From Massilia sp. Root418 (lineage in GTDB: Bacteria > Pseudomonadota > Gammaproteobacteria > Burkholderiales > Burkholderiaceae_D): DNA of 64,000 nt. Below are positions 9,818-18,661 of the stretch, piece after piece (position 1 is the stretch's first letter; each line of letters begins with the position of its first letter). Location: assembly GCF_001425265.1 (NCBI RefSeq), contig NZ_LMEC01000025.1:186305-250304 (forward strand), in the 5' to 3' direction. The notes beneath the pieces are model-generated. The model was not told the DNA's origin and searched no databases. It was given only the letters and a program-made list of their open reading frames with translations. The position numbers and the translations under genes are program-made.

Positions 9818-11569
9818 CTACTCGTCCTGCTCTGCTTGGTCTTCTTCCAGCCCTTCCGCTTCCCCCTCTGCCGCCGCCTCCCCTTCCGATGATGCCGGCG
9901 CCTGCTGCCGCACCGGCATCAGCAAGGCCAGCTGTTCGATCAGCTGCGCGAAGCGCTGCTGGCCGGGCGCCACCCGGTCCACGTGCATCAGCACGCCGTT
10001 TGCCTCGTCCATGAGCTGCTGGCTGAAGCCGTTCTGCTGCATGTGCGAAATCAGGATCTGCGCCGAGTTGAACAGGATGCGCATATTATTCGGCAGCGCC
10101 TGGCGCGCCGCGCGCATCCACGCCACCGCCTCGCCCAGCTTGCCGGTCTTCCACAGCAGCACGCCCTTGTTCATGGTGTCCGCCGCTTCCTTGCGCGACG
10201 CCTGGATCAGGGCCGCGCCCTCCTCGCTCATGCGCGCCTTGTCGAAGATCTTCTGCACTTCCTCCAGCAGCAGCGTGTTGTCGTGGTTGTTGCGGATTAC
10301 GTAGCACAGCAGCTCGGCCGGCGCGTCCTTCACGCCGACGGCGAACAGCAGCGTCGCCATTTCTATGCAGGTGTCCGTGTCCGGGCGTTCCGGGTCTTCG
10401 TTCAGCATGGCTTCCAGCTCGTCGCCGGACTTGCGCGCGCGGCGGTAGTCGCCGCTCTCGTGGTACACCAGGCCCTCGGTGATCTTGGCGCGCAGCTGCA
10501 CCTGGTCGCCGGTGAACTCGCGCTGCGCGGTCGCCAGCACCTGCAGCGCTTCCTTGGGATCATTCTTCTGGCCGCACACGCGCGCCAGGCCGAAGTAGGC
10601 ATCCACCGTTTTCATGATCGAGTATTCGCCGATCGCGATGCACTTGCGGAAGGCGCGCTCGGCCAGCGGGATATTGCCCAGCTTGAGCGCCGCGTTGCCC
10701 AGGTTGCGCTGGCGCGGCACCGAGTTGGGAGACAGCTTGGCCGCCTTCTCCAGCACGTCGCACGACTCCTCCAGCTTGCCCATCAGCTGGAAGGCCGTGG
10801 CCAGCTGGTCGTAGGCGTCGATGTAGAAACGGTTTTCGGCGATCACGCCCTGGAACATCTGGCGCGCCGCTTCGTGGTCGCCATTGCCCATGCGGATTTT
10901 GGCCAGGCCGGTGCGGGCCCAGTTGTAGTCGCGGTCTTCCAGCACCAGCTCGTAGACCGCGCGCGCCTTCTCCGGCTCGCCCGCTTTCAGCAGCAGCGCC
11001 GCTTTCATGCGCAGCAGGTCCACCTCGTGCAGCTTGTTGTGGACGATCTGCTCGTCGCACAGGCGCGCCGCGCGCAGGTAATCCTTTTCCACAAAGGCCT
11101 GGTCGATTTCGCGGAAGATCTGCTTCTTCTGCCACACGCGGTTCAGGCGCGTCAGCAGCACACCTTCGGTGATGGGCTTGATGATGTAGGCGTCCGGCTG
11201 GTGCTCGGCGGCGCCCATAACCGACTCCACGCTCTTCTCGGCCGACACCATCAGCCACACGCTGGACGGCGTCATCAGATTGCGGATGCGCACTTCCTCC
11301 AGCACCTGCTGGCCGTTCTTGCCTTCGCCCAGGTTGAAGTCGCACAGCACCACGTCGTAGTGCGTCTTGGCCAGCATGATCATGGCTTCGCCGCCGCTGG
11401 CGGCCTGGTCGATATGCTTGGCGCCCAGGTTGCGCAGCGACTCGCGCAGCAACTGGCGGATGCCGACGAAATCGTCGACGATCAGGTACTGCTTGTCGGT
11501 CCAGTCGATGGCGGCGATGGCGGCGGTAATGTTGGCTGGCACGGTGGGGGCGACGGTAGGGAAAGACAT
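9818..11569 (-). CDS. Response regulator with C-terminal TPR array
   Basis: A 583-residue cytoplasmic protein. Residues about 20-145 are a CheY-like receiver with the phospho-acceptor aspartate in 'VVLCDFNLGEG' and a lysine in 'IIKPI'. From about residue 160 to 540 come TPR-like helix pairs, so the output is protein-protein interaction rather than DNA binding. The C-terminus is acidic (Glu/Ala). I chose the ATG at 11569, which has GGAGG just upstream; a GTG at 11584 overlaps the stop of the upstream kinase gene but has no ribosome site. The coupling indicates that the histidine kinase next door is its partner. Confidence 0.88.
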   Translation of the reverse strand: MSFPTVAPTVPANITAAIAAIDWTDKQYLIVDDFVGIRQLLRESLRNLGAKHIDQAASGGEAMIMLAKTHYDVVLCDFNLGEGKNGQQVLEEVRIRNLMTPSSVWLMVSAEKSVESVMGAAEHQPDAYIIKPITEGVLLTRLNRVWQKKQIFREIDQAFVEKDYLRAARLCDEQIVHNKLHEVDLLRMKAALLLKAGEPEKARAVYELVLEDRDYNWARTGLAKIRMGNGDHEAARQMFQGVIAENRFYIDAYDQLATAFQLMGKLEESCDVLEKAAKLSPNSVPRQRNLGNAALKLGNIPLAERAFRKCIAIGEYSIMKTVDAYFGLARVCGQKNDPKEALQVLATAQREFTGDQVQLRAKITEGLVYHESGDYRRARKSGDELEAMLNEDPERPDTDTCIEMATLLFAVGVKDAPAELLCYVIRNNHDNTLLLEEVQKIFDKARMSEEGAALIQASRKEAADTMNKGVLLWKTGKLGEAVAWMRAARQALPNNMRILFNSAQILISHMQQNGFSQQLMDEANGVLMHVDRVAPGQQRFAQLIEQLALLMPVRQQAPASSEGEAAAEGEAEGLEEDQAEQDE

Positions 11570-11580
11570 CTGGCCTCCGC

Positions 11581-12339
11581 TCACGGCAAACGCAGCACGA
11601 AGCAGCCGCCGCCCAGGGTGGCGCCGCTCAGTGCGTTACTGCTCACTGCGTTACTGCTCAGTGCATTGCCATTCTCCAGCCGCACGCTGCCGCTGCGCTG
11701 GCGGTGCTTGTGCATCTTCGCCACTTCGCAAGCGAAGTACAAGCCCAGGCCGCTGCTGTTGGTGAGGAAGTTTACGCCGCTGGTGTTGCCGCTCATGGCG
11801 GAGGCGCCCGCGTCGATCAGCGCCTGCGGGAAGCCGGCGCCGTTGTCTTCCACGCGCAGTTCCAGGTAGCCGTCGCGCTCGGCGATGGCAAGGCGGATGG
11901 TGTCGCTGGTGTAGCGCACCGCGTTGTTGACGGCGTGCACCAGCATGCCGATCACCAGGTCCTCGTCGTAGGTCCAGATCAGGTCCGCCGGGAAGTCCGT
12001 CTGCAGCGTGATGCGGCGGGACGCCAGCAGCACCTTGGCCTGCGAGCTGACCTGCTGCACCAGGTCGGCCACCTGCTGCGGGTGCGGATCGAAGGGATAG
12101 GTAGGCTTGCCCACTTCCTTGTACAGCGCCAGCAGCTGCATCAGGTTGTCGTTCAGGCGCTTGGTCTGGTACAGCATCTGGGCCAGGCTGGGATAAGCGG
12201 GATGGTTCGCGTCGTTCTCGTCGGCATTGCCCAGCAGATTCTCCAGCGTGCCGTTGAGGACGCTGATTGAATTCTTCATGTCATGGGCCGTTGAAGCCAG
12301 GAACAGGAACAGCTCGGGCGAGCCCGCTTGATCTTCCAT
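11581..12339 (-). CDS. Soluble histidine kinase
   Basis: A 252-residue kinase without any membrane segment or obvious sensor domain. H-box 'AHDMKNS' (about residues 18-24), N-box 'NNAVRYT', G1 'DNGAGF' and G2 'SSGLGLYF' are all present, so it should be active. The start is the ATG at 12339, with GGAGG 8 bases upstream; a longer GTG start (12354) would place the ribosome site inside the gene. Gene end and response-regulator start overlap. With no sensory module, the input may come from a partner protein. The segment before the final strand has a short repeat (NALSSNAVSSNALSG) not typical of the family. Confidence 0.88.
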   Translation of the reverse strand: MEDQAGSPELFLFLASTAHDMKNSISVLNGTLENLLGNADENDANHPAYPSLAQMLYQTKRLNDNLMQLLALYKEVGKPTYPFDPHPQQVADLVQQVSSQAKVLLASRRITLQTDFPADLIWTYDEDLVIGMLVHAVNNAVRYTSDTIRLAIAERDGYLELRVEDNGAGFPQALIDAGASAMSGNTSGVNFLTNSSGLGLYFACEVAKMHKHRQRSGSVRLENGNALSSNAVSSNALSGATLGGGCFVLRLP

Positions 12340-12378
12340 AGATGAGGCCTCCACGCGGCAATTATTTCTGAATAGCGA

Positions 12379-14475
12379 TTATACCTGCCCGCCACGGCGG
12401 GATTTCAGCAGAAAGCGCGCGGGATCCAGCGCGGCGGCCAGGCTGGCCTCCAGCGGCAGCGGTTCGTGCTCCAGTTGGGCGGCCAGCAATTCGGCTGCCA
12501 GCGGGGCCCAGATCAGGCCGCGCGAGGCGTAGCCCAGCAGGCCGTACAGCCCGGCGTGGCGGGGCACGTCGCGCAAGCGCTCCATGCGCAGGGTGGCGCC
12601 GTGATCGGGCAACGCGCCCACCAGCGGCAGCCGGTCCGGCGCCATACAGCGGAAGCCGACCCGGCCCGCCAGCGGCGGATCGTGGGCCAGCACGCCGGGC
12701 AGGATGTCGCGTGCGCGAGACAGATTTTCCTGCTGGCTAGCGTCACGCAAGGCGGAACCGGTGTCGCTGTCATAGGTGGCGCCGACGCTGACGATGCCAT
12801 GCACCGGCGGCGTCAGGTAAGCCTCGCGGCACACCACCAGGGGCAGCAGGGGGAAATCCTGCTCCTGCAGATGCGTGACCTGGCCGCGCATGGTGTATAG
12901 CGGCAGGCAGGCGGTTTGCGCCATGGCCAGCGCGCCGGCGCCGTTGGCGAGAATGACGTGGGGCGCTTCGGCCAGCACGGTGCCGTCACCGGCATGGACT
13001 TGCCACAGCCCGCCGCTGCGCGCCAGCTGCAGCGCTTCCGCGTTGAAGATGCGGATCAGGCGCGCGCCGCAGGCGTGCAGCATGGCGCGGCAGATGGAGG
13101 CGGGATTGGCCCAGCCGCCCTGGCTGAATAGCCAGCCGCCGTCCGGCGTGGGCGCGCCCAGCAGGGCACTGGCCTCGTGTGCATCGACCCAGCGCACGAA
13201 CTCGGGCGGATACTTCCAGGCGGCCGCGACTTCCTTTTGCAGCAGCGCATGGTTGGCGTCGCGCGCCAACTGCAGCACGCCGCACTGCGCGCCGGCGATG
13301 GCAGGCGCGGGCGCACCGGCAGCCGCACCGGCACCCGCACCCGCACCAGTCCCCGCACCGGGACCGGCAGCGGCACCGGGACCGGCAGCGGCACCGTCAT
13401 CTGCATCGGCATCGGCATCGGTATCGGCATCGGCGGCGGCCAGGCTGGCGTCGGGGTTCAGCCCGCCGAAGCGCTGCCAGTGGCGCATGGCGTACAGGTA
13501 GGCCGCGCGGCTCAGGCGGGTAGGAATGTTGTCGTCCTTGGACAGCAGCGGCATGAAGATGCCCGAGCGGTTGCCGGATGCCTCCTGTGCAGGCTGGCCG
13601 TGGCGCTCGATCAGCGTCACCTGCCAGCCGCGCGCGGCAAGGCGCTCGCACACCGATGCCCCTGCCACGCCTGCGCCGATCACCACCGCCCGCCGCACCG
13701 GCTCCGGCGCGCGCGGCGGCTGCGGCTTCCTGCTGGTGAAGGCAGCCCGCACCGCGATGACGGGCTCCGCAACACCGCCGGGGCCTGACCCCGAGTGCGG
13801 CAGAGCTTGCCATTCGAAGCCGGCGGAGCGCAAGGCTTTGAGGGCGGCGTCGTCGGCGCCGTGCAGTTCCAGGGTGGCGCCCGGGAGCGCGAGCTTGCCC
13901 AGCGCGCGCATGGCGGCGATGGGCGCGGGCAGGTAAAAGGCGTCCACCCGGGCATCGATCTGCGGCAGCATGGTGTCCAGGTCGCCCACGGCGAGGTCAA
14001 GCACCACGCGGCCGCCGTCGAATTCAAGGCGGTGCAAGCCGGGCACGTTGACCGGCCAGCCGCCGCGCAGCTCGGACGCGACGTCCTGCGCGGCAGGCAG
14101 CGCGGGCAGCAACGCCACGTAGTGCAGGATGGCGGCTTGCTCAGCCACCCGCGCGGCCGGCGCGGATGCGGACGGCGGTGCGGCGGTGTCGGCGGTGTCG
14201 GCGGTGTCGGCGGTGTCGGCGGTCTCGGCGGTCTCGGCGGCGGGCGCGGACGCGGGTGCCAGTGCGGCGGCCTCGGTGGCCTTGGCGGCGGCCGGCGCAA
14301 GCGCGGTGCCTGCGCCGCTACGCCATGCGCTCAGCGTGGCGAGGAAGTGCTCGCCGCCGCCGAATCCTGTGGTCAGCAGCACGTGGCGTGCCCGGGCACA
14401 GGCTGGGCCGGAGCCGGAGCCGGAGCCGGCGCCGGCGCCGGGGCTGGGGCCGGGACCGGTCACGGCTGGCAGCAT
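12379..14475 (-). CDS. mnmC: MnmC-type tRNA modification FAD oxidoreductase with degenerate methyltransferase half
   Basis: MnmC finishes the mnm5s2U modification at tRNA position 34: an FAD domain removes the carboxymethyl group and a SAM-dependent domain methylates the product. The C-terminal FAD part (about residues 240-690) is convincing, with VVIGAGVAGASV for dinucleotide binding and 'ASGNRSGIFMPLLSKDDN'. The N-terminal part keeps traces of the methyltransferase (TTGFGGGEHFLA) but lacks the usual 40 or so leading residues and the DGF(A/S)PxxNP catalytic block; the equivalent spot reads 'VDAFYLPAPIA'. Two low-complexity Ala/Asp/Thr/Gly insertions (coded at about 14184-14237 and 13320-13436) interrupt it. 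ATG at 14475 overlaps the end of tag by 16 bases; start uncertain. Confidence 0.8.
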   Translation of the reverse strand: MLPAVTGPGPSPGAGAGSGSGSGPACARARHVLLTTGFGGGEHFLATLSAWRSGAGTALAPAAAKATEAAALAPASAPAAETAETADTADTADTADTAAPPSASAPAARVAEQAAILHYVALLPALPAAQDVASELRGGWPVNVPGLHRLEFDGGRVVLDLAVGDLDTMLPQIDARVDAFYLPAPIAAMRALGKLALPGATLELHGADDAALKALRSAGFEWQALPHSGSGPGGVAEPVIAVRAAFTSRKPQPPRAPEPVRRAVVIGAGVAGASVCERLAARGWQVTLIERHGQPAQEASGNRSGIFMPLLSKDDNIPTRLSRAAYLYAMRHWQRFGGLNPDASLAAADADTDADADADDGAAAGPGAAAGPGAGTGAGAGAGAAAGAPAPAIAGAQCGVLQLARDANHALLQKEVAAAWKYPPEFVRWVDAHEASALLGAPTPDGGWLFSQGGWANPASICRAMLHACGARLIRIFNAEALQLARSGGLWQVHAGDGTVLAEAPHVILANGAGALAMAQTACLPLYTMRGQVTHLQEQDFPLLPLVVCREAYLTPPVHGIVSVGATYDSDTGSALRDASQQENLSRARDILPGVLAHDPPLAGRVGFRCMAPDRLPLVGALPDHGATLRMERLRDVPRHAGLYGLLGYASRGLIWAPLAAELLAAQLEHEPLPLEASLAAALDPARFLLKSRRGGQV
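13320..13436. repeat. Low-complexity GGCACC/GGCATC repeat inside mnmC
   Basis: Imperfect 6-base units based on GGCACC and GGCATC encode the Gly/Ala and Asp/Ala-rich insertion in the FAD domain of MnmC. The unit keeps the reading frame when copy number changes. Confidence 0.7.
14184..14237. repeat. Nine-base tandem repeat inside mnmC
   Basis: About six units of GGTGTCGGC (two ending units read GGTCTCGGC) encode a Thr-Ala-Asp/Glu repeat in the degenerate N-terminal half of MnmC. Confidence 0.75.
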
Positions 14476-15035
14476 TCTGCGTGACGGAAGCAGGCCTGGT
14501 CGTGGTCGTTGACCATGCCGATGCCCTGCATGTAGGCGTACACGATAGTCGAGCCGACGAACTTGAAGCCGCGCTTGGCCAGGTCTTTCGAAATGCGGTC
14601 GGACAGCGCGGTCTTGGCCGGCCGGTCGCCTTGCTTCAGCACGGTATTCACGATGGGCTTGCCGTCCACATAGGCCCACAGGAAGCGGTCCAGGCTACTG
14701 CCCTCTTCCACCAGCCGCAGATAGGCTTGCGCATTGCCGATGGCGGCCGCCACCTTGAGCTTGTTGCGCACGATGCCGGGATTGGCCAGCAGCTCGGCCA
14801 CCTTGTCCGGCCCGTAGGCGGCGATCTTGCGCGCGTCCCAGTTGTCGAACGCGGCGCGGTAGCTTTCGCGCTTGTTCAGGATGGTTTCCCAGCTCAGTCC
14901 CGCCTGCGCGCCTTCCAGGTTGAGCATCTCGAACAGGCGCAGTTCGTCGTGGCAAGGCAGGCCCCACTCTTCGTCATGGTAGGCGATGTATTTGGGGTTG
15001 GCGGGATTGGCCCAGCTGCAGCGGTGTAGGTTCAT
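14460..15035 (-). CDS. tag: DNA-3-methyladenine glycosylase I
   Basis: A 191-residue base-excision repair enzyme that removes N3-methyladenine from DNA. The family motifs are intact: 'RCSWA' at the N-terminus, 'YHDEEWG' (residues 19-25), 'EGAQAGLSWETILNKRESYR' and the C-terminal 'VNDHDQACFRH'. The zinc-binding set typical of Tag (Cys and His near the N-terminus plus the C-terminal His/Cys) is present. The short gap to the divergent OsmC gene holds both start regions. The 3' end overlaps the start of mnmC. Confidence 0.95.
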   Translation of the reverse strand: MNLHRCSWANPANPKYIAYHDEEWGLPCHDELRLFEMLNLEGAQAGLSWETILNKRESYRAAFDNWDARKIAAYGPDKVAELLANPGIVRNKLKVAAAIGNAQAYLRLVEEGSSLDRFLWAYVDGKPIVNTVLKQGDRPAKTALSDRISKDLAKRGFKFVGSTIVYAYMQGIGMVNDHDQACFRHAECCQP

Positions 15036-15087
15036 GGGCGCAGTTTACATTAAGATGTCGGCTCCGATCCATGACGAGGGGACAGCC

Positions 15088-15549
15088 ATGCAATTCGAAG
15101 CAAAACTGGAGTGGCAGCGCAACGGGGAAAACTTCCTCGACCAGCGCTACAGCCGCGCCCACGAATGGATCTTCGACGGCGGCCTGCGCGTGCCCGCCTC
15201 GTCGTCGCCGCTGTCGGTGCCGCTGCCGATGTCGAACGCGGACAATGTGGACCCCGAGGAAGCGCTGATCGCCGCCGCCTCCAGCTGCCACATGCTGTTC
15301 TTCCTGTCGATTGCGGCCAGGCGCGGCCACGTGGTGGAGAGCTATGCCGACCACGCGGTCGGCCTGCTGGAAAAGGACGCGCGCGGCCGCATGGCCATGA
15401 CCAGCATCACGCTGCGTCCCGCCATCGTGTTCGCCGGCAGCGACTGGCCGGACGAGGACGAGCTGGCCGCCATCCACCACGAGGCGCACGAGAAGTGCTA
15501 TATCGCCAATTCGCTGCGCGCGGAGATCACGATCGAGGATCCGGTGTAA
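15088..15549 (+). CDS. OsmC-family peroxiredoxin-like protein
   Basis: A 153-residue OsmC/Ohr-fold protein. These are thiol-dependent reductases of organic hydroperoxides or close relatives. Two conserved cysteines are visible, in 'AASSCHMLFFL' and 'HEKCYIANSL', at the spacing of the family. The ATG at 15088 was chosen over longer in-frame starts because GAGGGGAC lies 5-8 bases upstream and homology begins at 'MQFEAKLEW'. It resembles the broader OsmC group (YhfA/SACOL-like) more than Ohr. Divergent from tag. Confidence 0.88.
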   Translation: MQFEAKLEWQRNGENFLDQRYSRAHEWIFDGGLRVPASSSPLSVPLPMSNADNVDPEEALIAAASSCHMLFFLSIAARRGHVVESYADHAVGLLEKDARGRMAMTSITLRPAIVFAGSDWPDEDELAAIHHEAHEKCYIANSLRAEITIEDPV

Positions 15550-15550
15550 C

Positions 15551-15766
15551 GGCGGGTTACGGCGCTGCGCGCCTAACCCGCCCTACGTGCCTGTGCGTAG
15601 CGGCCCTGGGAGCAACTTGGTAACGGCGGCTTACGAGCCGCCCGCCCAACCCGCCCCTCACCGGCCCGGGAGCACCATGATAACGGCGGTTTACGGCACT
15701 GCGCGCCTGACGCGCCCCGTGCGGCCCGCGAGACCCGTAGGGCGGGTTAGCGCAGCGTAACCCGCC
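15551..15766. repeat. Cluster of REP-like palindromes (BIME-like)
   Basis: The gap between the OsmC and diguanylate cyclase genes. The first unit is GGCGGGTTA (15551-15559), inner stem GGCGC-TGC-GCGCC, TAACCCGCC (15574-15582), then CTACG. The last unit, GGCGGGTTA (15741-15749) to TAACCCGCC (15758-15766), is preceded by GTAG and so lies in the opposite orientation. Two degenerate copies lie between (about 15624-15654 and 15684-15714), spaced by about 60 bases with a shared GGCCC-GGGAGCA spacer. It probably also ends transcription from both sides. A related copy is at 7456-7495. Confidence 0.8.
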
Positions 15767-15769
15767 GGA

Positions 15770-18595
15770 TCAGGCCAGGTCGCTGGACAAGCCCACGCGG
15801 CGCCGCTCCCCGCCCAGGTTGGGCGGCTGCGCCAGATTGGTAACGATCTTCACCTGCCCGCTGGCCACGGTCTGCTCCAGCTGCTTCATCATGCGCTGGA
15901 ACAGGTTCTCCGGCTGCGTGGCCGGCGTGCTGTAGAGCGCGGCCCACGCATCACGGCCCGAGTGCTTGGCGATGTACAAGCCCATGTCGGCCAGCTCCAC
16001 CACCTGCGACCAGGTCAGCAAACGCGGCTGCGACGGCAGGAAGGGGAAGCATGCGTAGCCGATCGAGCAGGTCTTGCGCAGCGGGCTGCCGTCCGGCAGG
16101 CGGAACTCGCGCAGCGCCACTGCACTGCGGATGCGCTCAGCCACCACCTTGGCTTCCTCGCGGTCGGTGGCGCGCGCCAGCACCAGGAATTCCTCGCCGC
16201 CCCAGCGTATCAAATAGTCGGACTCGCGGAACACCTCGCGCAGGCGCTCCTGCATTTGCACCAGCACCGCGTCCCCGGCCGCATGGCCGTAGCGGTCGTT
16301 CACTTCCTTGAAGTGGTCCAGGTCCACCATGAAGAACACCAGGTCCTTGTCCATGCAGGCCAGCCGCTCATGGCCCGCGCCGTCCGGACAGTCGTACTGG
16401 CGCAGCGCCATGGCCACGTCCGCGTCCACGTGCTGCAGGAAGAAGCGGCGGTTGCGCAGGCCGGTCAGCTGGTCCGTCAGGCTGACCTCCTCCAGCGCCT
16501 TGTAGGCGCGCTCCAGCTCCACGTTTTTTTCCAGCAGCTGCGCCTGGGTGGCGGCCACCTGCCGGTAGGCGCTGGCGTTGTCGAGCGCAATGGCGCCGTA
16601 GGCGCACAGGGTGCGGAAAATCAGCCGCTCGCGCTCACCGTAGGCCCGCGCGTGCAGCGACTGCACCGTCATCACGCCCAGCACGCGCTCCCCCACCGCC
16701 AGCGGCGCGAACAGCAGGCTCAGCGTCGGCAAGGTGCCGGGAATCAGGTAGGGCGTGGCGCCGTCCTCGTCGATCTCGATCAGGATCTCGCGCCGCTCGC
16801 GCACGCTGCGCACCGAGTTCGCGTTGGGGTCCGACAGGGCGAAGCGCGAGGCCGGCAGCTCCTGCCCCGCTTCGATGCCGAAGGCGCAGCGCAGGTGCTC
16901 GCCGTCCGGCTCCAGCATGAAGATGGAGAAGTGGGTGGCGTCCAGCAGGCCGTGCACGTGGCGGTCCAGCGCGCGGAACACGGCCTCCGCGTCCAGGTGG
17001 GCAGTGATCTCCTGGCCGATGGCGCTCAGGTGGGCCAGGGTGGCGTTGGTCTGCTGCAGCACTTCGGCGCGCTGGGCCTCGGCCGCCGCCAGCTGGCGGT
17101 GGTGCTCGCCCTCGGTCTGCGCGCGTTCGGTCTGGTGCTGCACCTGCATGGCGATGGCGCGGTTGGTGGCGTCCTGGCTGTGGGTGCGGTCGCGCGCGGC
17201 GTTGGCCTGCACCGCGATCTGGTAGGCGCGCGCGTGGTCGCCGGTGGCGGCGTATTCGCGCGCGGCGGCGTCCAGCAGCGCGGCCGGAACCGCGTAGCCG
17301 GCAATGGTAGCGGCCAGGTTCATGGCCAGCTGCAGGTAATGCAGCACGGCGTTCGGCGCCGACATCCCCAGCGGCTGCGGCAAGGGATGGCGCGCGTGGA
17401 TCTGCGCCAGCACGCGCAGCGCGGCGATCTGGTTGTAGACGTCGCCCTGCTCGCTGGCCAGCGACAGCGCCGACAGCGCCACCGAGAGCGCATCCTGCGG
17501 CCGGTCCAGCTGCGACAGCGCATGCGCCTGGCCGCGCCGCGCGCCGCTCTTGAAGTCGCTCTGGCCCAGCGAGTCGCCGCGCTGTTCCAGCAGGGTGAAG
17601 CTGCGCAGCGCGCCGGGCGCATCGCCCAGGTCCAGCGCCAGGTCGCCCTGGTATTCCAGCGACACGGCGTAGGCGCGCGAGCCGCACAAGGGTTCCAGCA
17701 GGCCGATGGCTTCCCGCAGCAGTTCCCGCGCCGCTTCGCGCTGGCCCAGCTGGCGCAGGGTTTCGGCAGTCTGCATCAGGCAGGAGCCGATGCTCATCGG
17801 CCAGCCGGTGGGACGCGCCAGCGCCAGGCCGCGCTGCATCCATTCCAGCGCCGCGTCGTGCGCGTTCAGGCTGGTGAAGCCGTTGCCGATGTTGGTGGCG
17901 ATGATGGTGGCGCGGCGCACCTGGCCGGTGGCGATGGCCGCCTCGAACGCCACCATCAGGCGGCTCACGGCGCGCCCGAAGTCGGCCGCCTGGAAGGTGG
18001 CGATGCCGTCGAAGTCGCTGATCCAGCCGGACACCGCCGGATGGATGCCGGGGGCGAACGCGGCGTCGGGCGGGAAGCGCTGGCCCCAGCGCTGGGTGGC
18101 TTCCTGCAGGCTGTGGAACACGCTGAAGATGGCGGCCGCGGCATCGATGATGTCGGCGCGCATCAAGTCGCCGCCGGCGCGTGCGTCAGCCGAGGCGATG
18201 GCCAGTTCGGCGTCGCAGGCGGCGGAATCGCCGCGGTCGGTGGCGATCCAGGCCAGCAGCCAGTGCGCGTCGGCACAGCCCAGCATGTCGCCCAGCCGCT
18301 CGAAGGCGTGCAGCGCTTGCGTGGCCAGGTCCTGGCCGGCATCCAGCTGGCCGTGCAGCCAGCGCGCTTCGGCCTCGACCAGCTGGAAGCGCGCGGCCAG
18401 CGCGGCGGCCTGCCCGGGCTGGGCCGCCGCCAGCATCGGCATGGCCTCGGCCACCAGCGCACGGGCGCGCCCGACGTCGCGCTGACGCAGATGCCAGGCC
18501 AGCTCCGCCAGGCACAGCAGGCGCTCGTCCTCTTGCAAGGAAGGTAACTCCGCATCCCGGCGCGCCACTTCTTCATCGAGCGCAAACATGTCCAC
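15770..18595 (-). CDS. TPR-GAF-GGDEF diguanylate cyclase
   Basis: A soluble cyclic-di-GMP synthase of about 941 residues. The N-terminal half (to about residue 480) is helical and TPR-like, followed by a coiled coil and a GAF domain (about 560-710) and a GGDEF domain (about 745-905). The active motif is GGEEF (residues 799-803) and an intact product-inhibition site RESD (790-793) sits exactly five residues before it, so the enzyme should be active and feedback-controlled. No EAL domain or membrane segment. Start: GTG at 18595 with AGAAGGA nine bases upstream; the ATG at 18589 is an alternative. The TPR-GAF layout suggests a sensor fed by protein partners. Confidence 0.9.
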   Translation of the reverse strand: MDMFALDEEVARRDAELPSLQEDERLLCLAELAWHLRQRDVGRARALVAEAMPMLAAAQPGQAAALAARFQLVEAEARWLHGQLDAGQDLATQALHAFERLGDMLGCADAHWLLAWIATDRGDSAACDAELAIASADARAGGDLMRADIIDAAAAIFSVFHSLQEATQRWGQRFPPDAAFAPGIHPAVSGWISDFDGIATFQAADFGRAVSRLMVAFEAAIATGQVRRATIIATNIGNGFTSLNAHDAALEWMQRGLALARPTGWPMSIGSCLMQTAETLRQLGQREAARELLREAIGLLEPLCGSRAYAVSLEYQGDLALDLGDAPGALRSFTLLEQRGDSLGQSDFKSGARRGQAHALSQLDRPQDALSVALSALSLASEQGDVYNQIAALRVLAQIHARHPLPQPLGMSAPNAVLHYLQLAMNLAATIAGYAVPAALLDAAAREYAATGDHARAYQIAVQANAARDRTHSQDATNRAIAMQVQHQTERAQTEGEHHRQLAAAEAQRAEVLQQTNATLAHLSAIGQEITAHLDAEAVFRALDRHVHGLLDATHFSIFMLEPDGEHLRCAFGIEAGQELPASRFALSDPNANSVRSVRERREILIEIDEDGATPYLIPGTLPTLSLLFAPLAVGERVLGVMTVQSLHARAYGERERLIFRTLCAYGAIALDNASAYRQVAATQAQLLEKNVELERAYKALEEVSLTDQLTGLRNRRFFLQHVDADVAMALRQYDCPDGAGHERLACMDKDLVFFMVDLDHFKEVNDRYGHAAGDAVLVQMQERLREVFRESDYLIRWGGEEFLVLARATDREEAKVVAERIRSAVALREFRLPDGSPLRKTCSIGYACFPFLPSQPRLLTWSQVVELADMGLYIAKHSGRDAWAALYSTPATQPENLFQRMMKQLEQTVASGQVKIVTNLAQPPNLGGERRRVGLSSDLA

Positions 18596-18661
18596 TACAT
18601 CGTGTCCTTCTCTACCATATTGCCGCAACGCACTATGCGCAATGCCGCATTATTCCACAGT

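Noticed and set aside
15551..15766. CRISPR-like array
   Set aside because: The repeats are themselves palindromic, few and degenerate, spacers are alike rather than unique, and no cas gene is near.
15962..18547. 861-codon open frame on the plus strand
   Set aside because: It is the shadow of the TPR-GAF-GGDEF gene, whose GGEEF and RxxD motifs are on the minus strand.
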